A stretch of 64,000 nt of DNA from Flavimaribacter sediminis (GCF_019492055.1 NZ_JAICBX010000005.1:124001-188000), one strand, 5' to 3'; positions 34,757-44,182 are shown, numbered from the stretch's first letter. Numbers and translations are program-made. The notes: generated by a model from the sequence alone, not told the origin.

Positions 34757-35944
34757 ATGGCTGAAGCCAGTTCATTCGAGCCTTTCCGACGCCGGCTTTT
34801 CGACGTGCTCGAGCGGAGCAAACGCGGAGACAGCCTTTCGCGATTTCTGGACATATTTCTGGTTTGTATAATCCTGGCGAACGTTGCCGCTTCCGTTATC
34901 GAAACGGTGCCTGTCGTCTACGAGCGCTACAGCTACGTTCTCTCGCTGTTCGACGGAATATGCGTACTGATCTTCGTGCTCGAATATGTTGGCCGGATCT
35001 GGTCCGCGCCCGAACACCCGGCATTGAAGGATCTTTCTGCCTGGCGGGCCAGGCTGACCCACGCTGCAAGCCCCATGCTGGTGCTGGATCTGATCGCCAT
35101 TTCGCCATTCTTCATAGAGTTGATTTTCGGCGCAGACCTCGCGGTGGTGCGAATTCTGCGCATCATCCGCTTCTACCGCCTGGCGCGTTATTCGCCGGTT
35201 CTCGCAACGATTATCGGCGTGATAGCGCAGGAATGGCGTTCGCTCGCTGGTAGCGCCGTGCTTTTTCTGGGGCTGCTTCTCTTTTCGGGTGTGGCCATGT
35301 TTCTTGCCGAGGGGGCTGTTCAACCCGAAAAGCTGGGCGACGTGCCGCGGGCCATCTGGTGGGCGGTCGTCACCTTGTCCACGGTGGGATACGGTGACGT
35401 GGTGCCGATAACCCTTCCGGGAAAAATGGTCGCCGGCCTCACAATGATATTCGGCATAATGTTCTTCGCCCTGCCGGTCGGCATCATCGCCACCAGTTTT
35501 CAACAGCAGATAAGGCGCCGGGACTTCGTCGTCAGCTTCGCCATGGTGGCGAGAGTACCTCTCTTTGCCCGCCTTGACGCCGCTGCGGTGGCGCGTCTGA
35601 TCGGTCTGTTGACGGCGCGAAGGGCTTCCGCGGGCGATGTCATCATCACGGAAGGCGAGAAAGCCGACGCAATGTATTTTATCACCACCGGTCGGGTGGA
35701 AGTCATTTTGCCATCCGGCCCGATCTACCTTACGGACGGCGATTTCTTCGGCGAGATGGCGCTGGTCGCTGAAGGACAGCGGCGTAGCGCTACCGTGATA
35801 GCGGCCAGGAGCTGCGATCTTCTTGTACTCGGTTCCCGCGACTTCCAGCATCTGGCGCACACCAATGCGGAGATCGGAGAAGCGGTGAGCGAAGTGGCGC
35901 GCCAGCGGAAAGGAAACCACGGCGCCGAAGAGATAAACCGATAG
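34757..35944 (+). CDS. Cyclic-nucleotide-gated potassium channel (MloK1-like)
   Basis: This 395-residue protein has six helices, a voltage-sensor-like S4 with Arg at every third place (R132, R135, R138, R141, R144), and the selectivity filter TVGYGD (209-214). A cytoplasmic cyclic-nucleotide-binding domain (about 265-385) follows. The domain keeps FGEMAL (331-336) and the phosphate-binding Arg (R343 in QRRSA), so it should bind cAMP or cGMP and open a K+ pore. It is about 40 residues longer than MloK1. ATG 34757 is preferred to the in-frame start at 34694. Confidence 0.92.
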   Translation: MAEASSFEPFRRRLFDVLERSKRGDSLSRFLDIFLVCIILANVAASVIETVPVVYERYSYVLSLFDGICVLIFVLEYVGRIWSAPEHPALKDLSAWRARLTHAASPMLVLDLIAISPFFIELIFGADLAVVRILRIIRFYRLARYSPVLATIIGVIAQEWRSLAGSAVLFLGLLLFSGVAMFLAEGAVQPEKLGDVPRAIWWAVVTLSTVGYGDVVPITLPGKMVAGLTMIFGIMFFALPVGIIATSFQQQIRRRDFVVSFAMVARVPLFARLDAAAVARLIGLLTARRASAGDVIITEGEKADAMYFITTGRVEVILPSGPIYLTDGDFFGEMALVAEGQRRSATVIAARSCDLLVLGSRDFQHLAHTNAEIGEAVSEVARQRKGNHGAEEINR

Positions 35945-35950
35945 GAAAGG

Positions 35951-36009
35951 AAATTTAGGCGTCAATAAAATCATATGAACTTGATTTCCAGTTCATATGA
36001 TCCTAAATT
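35951..36009 (+). promoter_or_regulatory. Promoter and bipartite palindromic operator of the RES/Xre toxin-antitoxin operon
   Basis: A long perfect inverted repeat, ATCATATGAAC (35970-35980) and GTTCATATGAT (35991-36001), is flanked by a second pair, AATTTAGG (35952-35959) and CCTAAATT (36002-36009). A good promoter sits inside: TTGATT (35981-35986), 17 bases, TAAATT (36004-36009). The arrangement fits autorepression by the antitoxin-toxin complex. Confidence 0.72.
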
Positions 36010-36030
36010 GCACTCCAAATGGAGTCTCTC

Positions 36031-36420
36031 ATGGAAAACGCCGTCATCCAGCGGCCGGCGGGCGATGTTCAGGCCGTTGCGCTCAAGGCCTATGGCAGGA
36101 TAGCTCAGGCGTGGTCGCTGACCGGCCGGGAGGCCGCGGCCCTGGCCGACATGTCGGAATCGACCTGGAAACGCGCGCGCAAGCCGGGATTCGCCGGCGA
36201 TCTGACACGCGACCAGATGCTGCGCCTGAGCGCGCTGACAGGTCTCTACAAGTCGCTGGAACTTTATTTCAATCCGCCGATCGCAGAACGATGGGTGAAG
36301 CTTCCGAACCGCGGCCCGGAGTTCGAAGGCAAAACGCCGCTCTCCGCCATGATCGACGGCGGGTTGCCCAAAATCCTGCGCGTGCGCGCCTATGTCGACG
36401 CCTTGCGGGGCGGCGTTTGA
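36031..36420 (+). CDS. Xre/MbcA/ParS-family antitoxin of a RES toxin
   Basis: This 129-residue protein has an N-terminal helix-turn-helix-like region (TGREAAALADMSESTWKRARK) and the C-terminal toxin-binding domain of the MbcA/ParS/Xre group (NRGPEFEGKTPLSAMIDGGLPKILRVRAYVDAL). It neutralises the RES toxin encoded next and probably represses the operon. ATG 36031 follows GGAG by six bases and is preferred to ATG 36019. Its stop overlaps the toxin start (TTGA). Confidence 0.92.
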   Translation: MENAVIQRPAGDVQAVALKAYGRIAQAWSLTGREAAALADMSESTWKRARKPGFAGDLTRDQMLRLSALTGLYKSLELYFNPPIAERWVKLPNRGPEFEGKTPLSAMIDGGLPKILRVRAYVDALRGGV

Positions 36421-37109
36421 AGATCACCGGCGTCAATGATCGCGGATTGATCCGTCTCATCCCCGAAACGCGTCACAAGCCGCCAGTGTTGCGCGGTCTC
36501 GTCGATACGGACGAGGAAGCCGCCATTCTGGCCGAACTCGAGGGTGAAACCAGCGCGCGGCTGGTCGCCGAGCGCGACGGCGGCCCTGCCCTCGACCGGC
36601 GCGAGCTTGTCTTTGCGCGGCGCGCGCATGACCTCAAGGTCTACGGGCAAACCCATATCAATGCGGCGTTCACCTATACGCGACCGACCGGCAACCGTTT
36701 CAACAGCGGCGACCGGGGCGCCTGGTATTGCAGTTACGATGTGCTGACATCCGCCGAAGAAGTGGGTTTCCATCGCACAAGGGAACTTGCAAACATCGGG
36801 ATTTACGAGGACGAGGCGCGCTATGTCGAACTTCTGGCGGACTTTATCGGCGACTTTCCAGATCTCGACGGCGCCCCGGAGCATCCTGCGCTCGATCCCG
36901 ATCCGGATATCGGTTATCCGGAGGGCCAGGCGCTCGCGAAGACGCTTCGCCGGCAGGGATATCGCGGGCTGCTCTATCCTTCGGCGCGACGTCCGGGAGG
37001 TCGGTGTTTTGTCGCCTTCGATCCGGGCATCGTCCAGAATGTACGTCCCGGCGCAAGCTGGAAGCTGATATGGAAGGGCGCGCCCGATTTTTCCATCGAT
37101 GGATTTTGA
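36417..37109 (+). CDS. RES-domain toxin, TTG start overlapping the antitoxin stop
   Basis: This 230-residue protein carries a RES domain: the GNRFNSGDRGAWYCS core (92-106), followed by TSAEEVGFH with the family Glu and later YPSARRPGGRCF with the conserved Ser189. RES toxins attack NAD+ or ADP-ribosylate a target and stop growth. No ATG lies at the frame start; TTG 36417 overlaps the antitoxin stop by four bases, so toxin synthesis is coupled to and probably lower than antitoxin synthesis. A longer frame from 35997 is only the out-of-frame shadow of the antitoxin. Confidence 0.9.
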   Translation: MKITGVNDRGLIRLIPETRHKPPVLRGLVDTDEEAAILAELEGETSARLVAERDGGPALDRRELVFARRAHDLKVYGQTHINAAFTYTRPTGNRFNSGDRGAWYCSYDVLTSAEEVGFHRTRELANIGIYEDEARYVELLADFIGDFPDLDGAPEHPALDPDPDIGYPEGQALAKTLRRQGYRGLLYPSARRPGGRCFVAFDPGIVQNVRPGASWKLIWKGAPDFSIDGF

Positions 37110-37120
37110 AGCGAAAGCAC

Positions 37121-38191
37121 ATGGATTTCCGCCTTCCGAAAATGCTCGCCGTTATTGCAATGCTTCCTGCGCTGCAAGCTTGCAATCCCGCCTATTACGC
37201 CAGTTCGGTTGGCGGCCATATCAAGATCGTGTCGTCCAGCCAGCCGGTCGACAGGCTTCTGGAGCGTCGCGACACCAACCCGGATCTGAAGGAGCGGCTC
37301 GCGATATCACGGGAGATACGCAACTACGCGTCGGAGCAATTGGCTCTGCCCGACAACAACAGTTATCGGCGATATGTGGACACCGGCAGAGACTATGTGT
37401 CTTGGGCTGTCTACTCATCGCCGGAATTTTCCGTCGGGCTCAATACCTGGTGTTTCCCGATCTATGGCTGCGTGCCCTATCGCGGCTATTTTTCCGAACA
37501 AGCGGCAGAGAAGTTCGCCGAGACCCTGCGTAAGCAGGACATGGACGTCTATGTCGGCGGCGTGCCGGCCTATTCTTCACTCGGCTGGTTCGACGATCCA
37601 TTGATGAACACGATGGTCATTCGCGGGGATGTGTATCTCGCGGGCGTGGTGTTTCATGAGCTCGCTCACCAGCGGGTGTACGTCCAGAACGATTCAAACT
37701 TCAATGAGGCCTTCGCCGTCACCGTCGAGGAAAACGGCGTCGAGAAATGGCTGCGCGAGCGCGGCGAGGATGCAGTCTTGAAAGACTATGAAGCGGGTCT
37801 GCGACGCTACAAGGATTTCCAGATTCTGGTGGCGGAAACACGCCAGGAGCTTGCAAGTATTTACGCATCGGACATCTCAGTCGAGGAAATGCGCACTGCC
37901 AAGGCAAGGGAGATCGAGCGTTTGCGGGCGCGGTATCATCAATTGCGGAACGGAAAATGGAAGGGGTATCGCGGCTTCGATCGCTGGTTTGACGAGCCGA
38001 TCAACAACGCCAAGCTTGCGACAATCTCTGTCTATGGCGATCTCGTGTCGGACTTCAAGCGGTTGTTCGATCTTTGCGGCGGCAATTATGAGCGGTTCTA
38101 CGGCGCAGTCGAGTATCTGGCGCAGGTCGAGAAAAGCGAGCGGGAAGAGGCGTTGCAGACAGCATCGTCCTGCATGGCGGGTGGAAGCTAA
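37121..38191 (+). CDS. Lipoprotein zinc aminopeptidase-like protein (PF10023 type)
   Basis: This 356-residue protein has a lipoprotein signal (lipobox LQAC, Cys21) and the zinc-peptidase motif HELAHQ (H179, E180, H183), with a downstream Glu ligand in FNEAFA (E196). This matches the putative aminopeptidase family of about 350 residues. It would be anchored in the periplasm and cut peptides there. It starts 11 bases after the RES gene on the same strand, so it may be read through from the toxin promoter, though a functional link is not obvious. Confidence 0.87.
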   Translation: MDFRLPKMLAVIAMLPALQACNPAYYASSVGGHIKIVSSSQPVDRLLERRDTNPDLKERLAISREIRNYASEQLALPDNNSYRRYVDTGRDYVSWAVYSSPEFSVGLNTWCFPIYGCVPYRGYFSEQAAEKFAETLRKQDMDVYVGGVPAYSSLGWFDDPLMNTMVIRGDVYLAGVVFHELAHQRVYVQNDSNFNEAFAVTVEENGVEKWLRERGEDAVLKDYEAGLRRYKDFQILVAETRQELASIYASDISVEEMRTAKAREIERLRARYHQLRNGKWKGYRGFDRWFDEPINNAKLATISVYGDLVSDFKRLFDLCGGNYERFYGAVEYLAQVEKSEREEALQTASSCMAGGS

Positions 38192-38218
38192 ACAATTGCT
38201 TCGCAGCAAATTGCATCT

Positions 38219-38248
38219 CCCCCGCCCGGACGAAATGTCCGAAGCGGG
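38219..38248. terminator. Hairpin between convergent genes
   Basis: CCCGCCCGGAC and GTCCGAAGCGGG pair with a one-base bulge around a GAAAT loop in the 72-base gap between the aminopeptidase and sulfatase stops. There is no long T-run on either side, so it is a plausible but weak bidirectional terminator. Confidence 0.45.
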
Positions 38249-38263
38249 GAAGACCCGGAAGGC

Positions 38264-39796
38264 CTACTGGTTGCCCGGCGAACCGGCGGCCAATTCTTCC
38301 ATCACGTTGTCGAGCGAGAAGCTGCCCGGCTTCTGGCGAGGCGGGAACTCCTTGAAGCTCTGCAGCCAGTTGGCGACATAAGCGGAAGCCGGCGCAATCG
38401 CGAACATGCGCTCGATCCACCAGCGCTGATAGCCCATCGCGTCTTCTTCCTCTGCGCGTTCGAACGGATCCATGCGCAGATTGGTCAGCGACGGGGCGCG
38501 AAGTTTTTCGAACGGCGTCGTCCAGACCTTCATGCCCTCTGCGTTCTGGCGCAGGAAGGTGACCTTCCAGTCGTCATAGCGCAGCGCCGCGACGTCGCCG
38601 TCGTCAGTCCAGTAGATGAAGTCATGACGCGGCCAATCGCCTTCGCCCTTGAAGGCGGGCAGCAGATTGTAGCCGTCCAGGTGCACGTGGTATTCACGGC
38701 CGATCGCCTGAACGCCGCCTTCCAGCAGTTGCTCCTTGATGTCAGGATTGCCCGCCGCGGCAAGCAGCGTCGGCAACATGTCCTCATGGGCGGCAAGATC
38801 GTTGATCACGGTTCCCGGTTCAATCACGCCCGGCCAGCGGATCATCGTCGGAACGCGGAAGCCGCCTTCCCACTGGGTGTTTTTTTCGCCCTTGAACATG
38901 GTCGTTCCGCCATCGGGCCACGTGAAGGTCTCCGCGCCGTTGTCGGTGGAATACATCACGATGGTGTTGTCGGTAATTCCAAGTTCATCCAGCTTGTCCA
39001 GCAGCTGGCCGACATCGGCGTCATGTTGCGCCATGCCGTCGGCATAGATGCCATACCCTGTCTTGCCGTCCCATTCAGGCGGCAAATGGGTAAAGATATG
39101 CATGCGCGTGGAGTTCCACCAAACGAAGAACGGTTTGCCCTGCGCGTGCGCCCGGTCGATGAAATCGAGGGCGGCTGCGGTGGTTTCCTGATCCACAGTT
39201 TCCATACGCTTGCGCGTCAGCGGACCTGTGTCCTCGATATCTCCGTCAGCGGAAGAGTGGATTACGCCGCGCGGCCCGAAGTTTTCGCGGAATTCCGGGG
39301 ATTTCGGGTAATCGGGATTTTCCGGCTCCTCTTCCGCGTTGAGATGGTAGAGGTTTCCGAAAAACTCGTCGAAGCCGTGATTGGTCGGCAGCATTTCATC
39401 GCGATCGCCAAGGTGGTTCTTGCCGAACTGTCCCGTGGCGTATCCCAGCGGCTTCAGCAGACCGGCGATCGTCGGATCCTCGATTTTCATGCCTTCCGGC
39501 GCCCCCGGCAGGCCAACCTTGGTCAGACCGGTCCGGATCGGCGACTGGCCGGTAACGAACGCCGCGCGCCCGGCCGTGCAGCTTTGTTGGCCGTACCAGT
39601 CAGTGAAGAGAGCGCCTTCCTGTGCGACCCGATCGATATTCGGCGTGCGGAATCCCATCATTCCATGGTTGTAGGCGCTGGTGTTGAATTGGCCGATGTC
39701 ATCACCCCAGATGATGAGGATATTTGGCTTGTCCTCTTGAGCATTTGCGAGTGTGACGCCCAAGAGCAAAGCGCCGATCGTATACAGCAGTCGCAT
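38264..39796 (-). CDS. Secreted arylsulfatase (type I sulfatase)
   Basis: This 510-residue protein has a signal peptide (to about residue 19) and the sulfatase core NILIIWGDDIG, with the metal Asp pair D32/D33. The formylglycine site is CTAGR (Cys73), not the common CxPxR, although the surrounding QQSCTAGRAAFVTGQ is usual for one branch of arylsulfatases. GQFGKNHLGD and HGFDEFFGNLYHLNAEEEPE also belong to that branch. It removes sulfate from an aryl or sugar ester in the periplasm after maturation of Cys73. A strong GGGAGG precedes ATG 39796. No maturase is nearby. Confidence 0.93.
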   Translation of the reverse strand: MRLLYTIGALLLGVTLANAQEDKPNILIIWGDDIGQFNTSAYNHGMMGFRTPNIDRVAQEGALFTDWYGQQSCTAGRAAFVTGQSPIRTGLTKVGLPGAPEGMKIEDPTIAGLLKPLGYATGQFGKNHLGDRDEMLPTNHGFDEFFGNLYHLNAEEEPENPDYPKSPEFRENFGPRGVIHSSADGDIEDTGPLTRKRMETVDQETTAAALDFIDRAHAQGKPFFVWWNSTRMHIFTHLPPEWDGKTGYGIYADGMAQHDADVGQLLDKLDELGITDNTIVMYSTDNGAETFTWPDGGTTMFKGEKNTQWEGGFRVPTMIRWPGVIEPGTVINDLAAHEDMLPTLLAAAGNPDIKEQLLEGGVQAIGREYHVHLDGYNLLPAFKGEGDWPRHDFIYWTDDGDVAALRYDDWKVTFLRQNAEGMKVWTTPFEKLRAPSLTNLRMDPFERAEEEDAMGYQRWWIERMFAIAPASAYVANWLQSFKEFPPRQKPGSFSLDNVMEELAAGSPGNQ

Positions 39797-39966
39797 CTTT
39801 TCCTCCCGAATTGAGAAATAAAGGTTGGGGAATGCACTTACCCTATCTTTATTGCAGCAATGTTAGAAGACCTGTCGGTAAAAACTGCAATTTCTTGTTT
39901 TTCTGTGGAGCATGCTCGTCTGCTCGTCATAAAACCACTTGCGGTTTTCTGGACAGAAGCCGCCTT

Positions 39967-40764
39967 TCATTCTGCCTCGTGAACGAGCCTTTCATAGAGA
40001 TGCCAGGTCGCGTGCCCGAGGATCGGAAAGATGAAGATCACACCCAGAAGCAGCGGCGCGACGGCCAGCAGGGTCAGCGCGCCGATGATCGCGCCCCAGC
40101 CCAGCATGACCAGGGGACTATTGTGGACGGTCTTCAAGCTCGTGATCATGGCGGTCACGAAGTCCACGTCCTTGTCGAGCAACAGCGGCATGCCGATGAC
40201 TGTTATCGAATAGAGAACCGTCGCCAGAAAAGCGCCGACAAGCGTTCCGACAATCAGAAATCCGGCGCCCTCGCTTGTCGTCAGCACGACGGACACAAGC
40301 CCATCCATGGACGAGACGGACTGCCATTGCAGGAAGATCGCGAACAGAAGGCGCACCTGGTAGGCCCAGATCCAGAAGACGAACAGAACGACGAACGCCA
40401 TCCAGCCGAACTCGCGGCGTTGCTGTTTGAAAATGACCAGAAATATGTCCGAAGCCGTAAAGCGTTCCGAACGCCCCAGCCGGCGCGACATTTCGTAGAG
40501 CCCCGCCGCCAAAAATGGTGCGACAAGCGGAAAGCCGACGCTGACAAGCACCACGAACCAGATTTGCTGGAACACGAGAAAGCCCGAGAGCAGAACGGCG
40601 CCAAGCAGAGCGTAGAACAGGCCGAAAAAGAGGCTCAGACCGGGGCGAGCCAGAAAGTCCTGCGCTCCGGCGCGCAAAGCCAGTTTCACGTCTTCGAAAG
40701 TCGCGGTTTTGACCGCCAGTTTTATCGGTTGAGCCGAATAATGTTCCTGTTGACCAGCTTCCAT
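39967..40764 (-). CDS. DUF2189-family integral membrane protein
   Basis: This 265-residue protein has about six helices and the DUF2189 features: an N-terminal ATFEDVKLALRAGAQDF and a C-terminal LGHATWHLYERLV. It is common in alphaproteobacteria, sometimes near cytochrome c genes, and has no established function. It is upstream of the sulfatase on the same strand, but the 170-base gap suggests separate transcription. Confidence 0.87.
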   Translation of the reverse strand: MEAGQQEHYSAQPIKLAVKTATFEDVKLALRAGAQDFLARPGLSLFFGLFYALLGAVLLSGFLVFQQIWFVVLVSVGFPLVAPFLAAGLYEMSRRLGRSERFTASDIFLVIFKQQRREFGWMAFVVLFVFWIWAYQVRLLFAIFLQWQSVSSMDGLVSVVLTTSEGAGFLIVGTLVGAFLATVLYSITVIGMPLLLDKDVDFVTAMITSLKTVHNSPLVMLGWGAIIGALTLLAVAPLLLGVIFIFPILGHATWHLYERLVHEAE

Positions 40765-40990
40765 GGTTCCGGGGCCTCCCCACCCCGCGCTTGGCTGCCG
40801 CCTCGCGAGGCCACAGACTAAATCAAGGCGCGCGTAAATGGAACGGCGCGATCAATGCAAACCCTTAAACAAAACAGGAACAAACTAATGTGTGGCGCGG
40901 CAAAATATGCTATAAGGAGAAAAGACCACCCGCCGTCTCGGGAGTCGCCGCCGCAAAACATGATTGTTCGTCGCGGCCTGAAAAACCGGT

Positions 40991-41073
40991 TTCCCGAAAC
41001 AAAGCCAGACTGCAAATCAGGATTTCCCGAAACAAAGCCAAACCGTAAATCAGCGTTTCCCGAAACAAAGCCA
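40991..41073. repeat. Three tandem 33-bp repeats sharing the core of the 101-bp array
   Basis: TTCCCGAAACAAAGCCA begins at 40991, 41024 and 41057, exactly 33 bases apart; the 16 bases between the cores are similar but not identical. The core is the same as in the array at 2311-2742, yet the spacing is different. The 361-base gap (40765-41125) around it holds no gene. The stretch before the repeat is also AT-rich. Confidence 0.9.
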
Positions 41074-41125
41074 AATTTGCGCCAAGCCTCTAAAATCCAT
41101 ATATATTATTGTTTTTATTGTGTTT

Positions 41126-41833
41126 TTACTTCCTATCAGAAAAACGCATCTCACCGTCATGCAGAAAACAGGTCTTCGAAAAAATTCCAGGCTCGATCCT
41201 GTTCGGCGCATTGATGTCTCCGATCTCCGGCAGAGGTCGGGTTGCGGGATCGTAGGACCGGTGAACCTGCGAAAGGAAAACAAGGATAACGCCCCGTGTT
41301 CTCGCAAAATATTGCAAATCTTCCATCTGGACTGAAAGCTCCGGCTTGCTGCGTTGCTGGTCGAGGATTTGCAGATAATCGACAACCGCCAGCGTTCCGG
41401 GCGGCGCAAGCTTCAATGTGTCCATGATCAGTGCGGCGCTGATATCGTCTGTGGTGACAATGGTCAGATTGCGGAAGGACGCATCGGGCGCCAGCGACGC
41501 CAAATGGGCGTCCGCTTCCTGGCGTGTAAAGACAAGTGAAAAGAAAGCCGCCTTGCGATTTTGCGCCATAGCTTCGATCAGGATTTCGAGACCCAGCTGG
41601 GTTTTGCCCTGTCCCGGACGGGCGCCGAGAAGCAGAAGGTCGCCGTCGCCAAGCCGTGCGAGAATTGACCTGGCCGGAGAATACTGTGCTGCTGCTGCGG
41701 AAAGCAGGCTCCAGGTCGCGAACCCTTCCCGGCGGGCGATCGTGTCGAGCGCCTTGTTAAGAGTGATTTTCTTTTCGCGAGAAAGCAGTTTGGCCTGACG
41801 TTTCAAGCGGTAAACGGGAGCAGAAAATTTCAT
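41126..41833 (-). CDS. DnaB-like (RecA-fold) ATPase/helicase domain protein
   Basis: This 235-residue protein has Walker A GARPGQGKT (70-78), Walker B LAVVDYLQIL and a downstream LSQVHRSYD sensor region, as in the C-terminal domain of replicative DnaB helicase. It lacks DnaB's N-terminal primase-binding domain, having only a basic, helical 60-residue leader. Such short forms occur in alphaproteobacterial chromosomes with unknown roles. GGAGG precedes ATG 41833. It is divergent from the P-loop kinase across 292 bases that hold no recognisable gene. Confidence 0.85.
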   Translation of the reverse strand: MKFSAPVYRLKRQAKLLSREKKITLNKALDTIARREGFATWSLLSAAAAQYSPARSILARLGDGDLLLLGARPGQGKTQLGLEILIEAMAQNRKAAFFSLVFTRQEADAHLASLAPDASFRNLTIVTTDDISAALIMDTLKLAPPGTLAVVDYLQILDQQRSKPELSVQMEDLQYFARTRGVILVFLSQVHRSYDPATRPLPEIGDINAPNRIEPGIFSKTCFLHDGEMRFSDRK

Positions 41834-42125
41834 TCGAAGAACCTCCGTTGCGAGCTGCAGCGCAACCCCTCCTCATGCGGGCCCAAACAGATGGTTCGAC
41901 AATGAAACTGCCCCGTATGTCGAATACTTCCCCGGTCGGATGGAGGGAGGCGCGGGCCAAGCCTGATTCGCAGCGTAACCGCGTCGGCAAGCCCGGACAA
42001 GACCTCGAGACGACGCGGCTGAAGTCTGGCGCAGACGGCGTCCTCCGGGGAAAGAGCGCCGTGTCGACAAGGATGATCGATTCATTGTCGCTATTTTGGA
42101 AATCAGAAAAGGCTTACAGGAACCA

Positions 42126-42638
42126 ATGTTGAAACTCATTTCATTCTCTGGCCTGCCGGGCGTCGGAAAATCGACGATCGCCAAAGCTTTGGCGCGTGAC
42201 ATTTCGGCCGTCTATATACGGGTGGATTCCATTGAAGCGGCGCTCAAAGTAAGTGCGCTTGGTGTTCCCGATGCGGAAGACGCCGGATATCTCGCGGCGG
42301 CCAACATCGCGAAGGACAATCTTGCGCTTGGTCAAAACGTGGTCGCCGATACGGTAAATCCGGTTTCAGAAACACGGGCGCTCTGGGCGCAGGTCGCTGC
42401 TGACTGCAGCGCCATGCTGGTGAACGTCGAGATTGTTTGTTCAGACGAGAACGAACATCGCCGCCGCGTTGAAACACGAAAAAGCGAGATCCGGGGACTG
42501 GTGTATCCAAACTGGAGCGAGATTGAGCAGCGGCTCTATCAGAAATGGGCGCAAGACAGACTGATACTCGACAGCGGCTCTCGACGGGTCAACGAAAGCG
42601 TTTCCAGGATCATTGACTATATGAACGCAATGGACTGA
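42126..42638 (+). CDS. P-loop kinase-like protein (AAA_33 type)
   Basis: This 170-residue protein has Walker A GLPGVGKST (9-17) and the layout of small zeta-toxin or chloramphenicol-phosphotransferase-like kinases: VDSIE after the second strand, GQNVVADTVNPV, and a late YPNWSEIEQRLYQ. It should transfer phosphate from ATP to a small molecule. AGGA precedes ATG 42126. The amidase gene starts 85 bases downstream on the same strand, and the tandem carrier-thioesterase genes follow, so it may belong to the same pathway. Confidence 0.85.
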   Translation: MLKLISFSGLPGVGKSTIAKALARDISAVYIRVDSIEAALKVSALGVPDAEDAGYLAAANIAKDNLALGQNVVADTVNPVSETRALWAQVAADCSAMLVNVEIVCSDENEHRRRVETRKSEIRGLVYPNWSEIEQRLYQKWAQDRLILDSGSRRVNESVSRIIDYMNAMD

Positions 42639-42723
42639 ATATATGGCTCTTTCGCGGCGATAAGTGTTTACGGGGCAAGAGCGGCAACCCATATTTGCAC
42701 TGCGAATCGCGAAGAGGGGCCGG

Positions 42724-44157
42724 ATGTCTGAAATTTCGCCGTTGGAGCTCGATCTCACACAGTTGCGCGAGGCGATAGCGCAAGGCCGGTATACAGCCCG
42801 CGAAGTCGTAGAAACTTCCCTGTCCAGAATAGAAACGGTCGACGGGGATTTGCATGCGTTCTGCACGCTGGACGAATCCGCAATCGCCCAGGCGGAGGAC
42901 GTTGATCGCCGACTTTCGAACGGTCAGGCCGTCGGGCGACTTGCGGGTGTTCCGGTCGCCGTCAAGGATTTGATCTGCACTGGCGGTTTGCGCACGACAT
43001 TCGGGTCTCGTCTCTATGAAGACTTCATCCCGGAGCAGGACGACATCGTGGTTGAACGCCTCAGGGCGGCGGACGCGATTATTCTGGGAAAGACGAACGC
43101 AGCCGAATTCGGCTACGGGGCGACCGGCGGAAATCATGTATTTCCGACAACCCGCAATCCATGGAACACGGCTCTCACATCCGGCGGCTCCAGCGCCGGC
43201 TCGGGAGCAGCGGTCGCAGCGCGAATGGTCCCGCTGGCGCTGGGAAGCGACGGCGGAGGCTCGGTCCGCATCCCCGCCTCCCTGTGCGGCGTCTACGGAA
43301 TGAAACCCTCCTGGGGGCGCGTGCCCCTTTATCCCGGTTGTCGCGACGAGAGATTTCCGGGTCAATCAAGTTGGGAAACGCTCGAACACATCGGGCCCTT
43401 GACGCGAAACGCGGCTGATGCGGCGCTTGCCTTGTCGGTGTTGTGCAGTCCGTCCTCCTATGATCGGCATTCGATCCCCTCGCAGGATGTCCAATGGGAA
43501 CTCAGTGACATTGAAGCCATGCGAGGGGTTCGGATCGCGGTCACAAGAGACCTGGGCTACGCGCTTGTCGATCCGGAAGTCGGCGCGGCGTTCGACAACG
43601 CCGTCAACCGGTTGCAATCGGTGGTGGATTGCGTCGAAGGCAAATGCCCGGCGGTCGGCAGCACCGAACGTCTTCTCGACACGCTCGTCGCGCTTGAAAC
43701 GGATCGCGTCGGGCTGAAGGCAATGGCCGCCAATCAGGGCGTTCAACTGGACGGCTGGCTCCGCGACATCCTCGAGCGCGAATGGAACGCGGACCAGTTT
43801 ACCGCCGCGCTCATGGAGCGAAAGCGCGTGGCCAACGCCATGGCCCGGTTCATGGGTGAATTCGATTTTCTGTTAACGCCCGCAACGGCGACAGCCGCGT
43901 TTCCGATCGGCTCTTCCGGGCCTTCCGAGATCGCGGGACGGCCTGTACCCCCGTCCGCCTGGACGACATTTTCTCCGCTTGCCAATTTGACGGGGCTTCC
44001 CGCCGCATCGGTTCCCGTCGGATATACAAGCGACGGCCTCCCGGTTGGCTTGCAGATCATGGGCCGCCACCTCGACGATCAAGGCGTGCTTTCATTGTCC
44101 GCTCTCGTAGAACACCTGTTCCCGCGTGATCGTTGGCCCGGTCCCGAACTGGAATAA
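42724..44157 (+). CDS. Amidase-signature family enzyme
   Basis: This 477-residue enzyme has the full Ser-cisSer-Lys set: K81 (PVAVKDLI), the Gly-Ser-rich SGGSSAGSG with cis-Ser near 156, and the nucleophile Ser180 in [12 protein letters not shown]. It hydrolyses amides, or in GatA relatives transfers ammonia; no GatB or GatC is near. GAGGGG precedes ATG 42724, so the longer GTG-start frame at 42664 is rejected. It lies 103 bases before a promoter-like site and the two carrier-thioesterase genes. An amide substrate linked to that pathway is possible but unproven. Confidence 0.9.
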   Translation: MSEISPLELDLTQLREAIAQGRYTAREVVETSLSRIETVDGDLHAFCTLDESAIAQAEDVDRRLSNGQAVGRLAGVPVAVKDLICTGGLRTTFGSRLYEDFIPEQDDIVVERLRAADAIILGKTNAAEFGYGATGGNHVFPTTRNPWNTALTSGGSSAGSGAAVAARMVPLALGSDGGGSVRIPASLCGVYGMKPSWGRVPLYPGCRDERFPGQSSWETLEHIGPLTRNAADAALALSVLCSPSSYDRHSIPSQDVQWELSDIEAMRGVRIAVTRDLGYALVDPEVGAAFDNAVNRLQSVVDCVEGKCPAVGSTERLLDTLVALETDRVGLKAMAANQGVQLDGWLRDILEREWNADQFTAALMERKRVANAMARFMGEFDFLLTPATATAAFPIGSSGPSEIAGRPVPPSAWTTFSPLANLTGLPAASVPVGYTSDGLPVGLQIMGRHLDDQGVLSLSALVEHLFPRDRWPGPELE

Positions 44158-44182
44158 GTCGACACTGCTCACGCATGTCATG

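Noticed and set aside
2919-35944. Functional link between the cyclase (2919) and the cyclic-nucleotide-gated K+ channel (34757)
   Set aside because: Both involve cyclic nucleotides, but they are 31 kb apart with no shared operon or operator; co-location alone does not support it.
40818-41015. Minus-strand frame over the 33-bp repeats
   Set aside because: Non-coding by the same reasoning as the 101-bp array; no motif.
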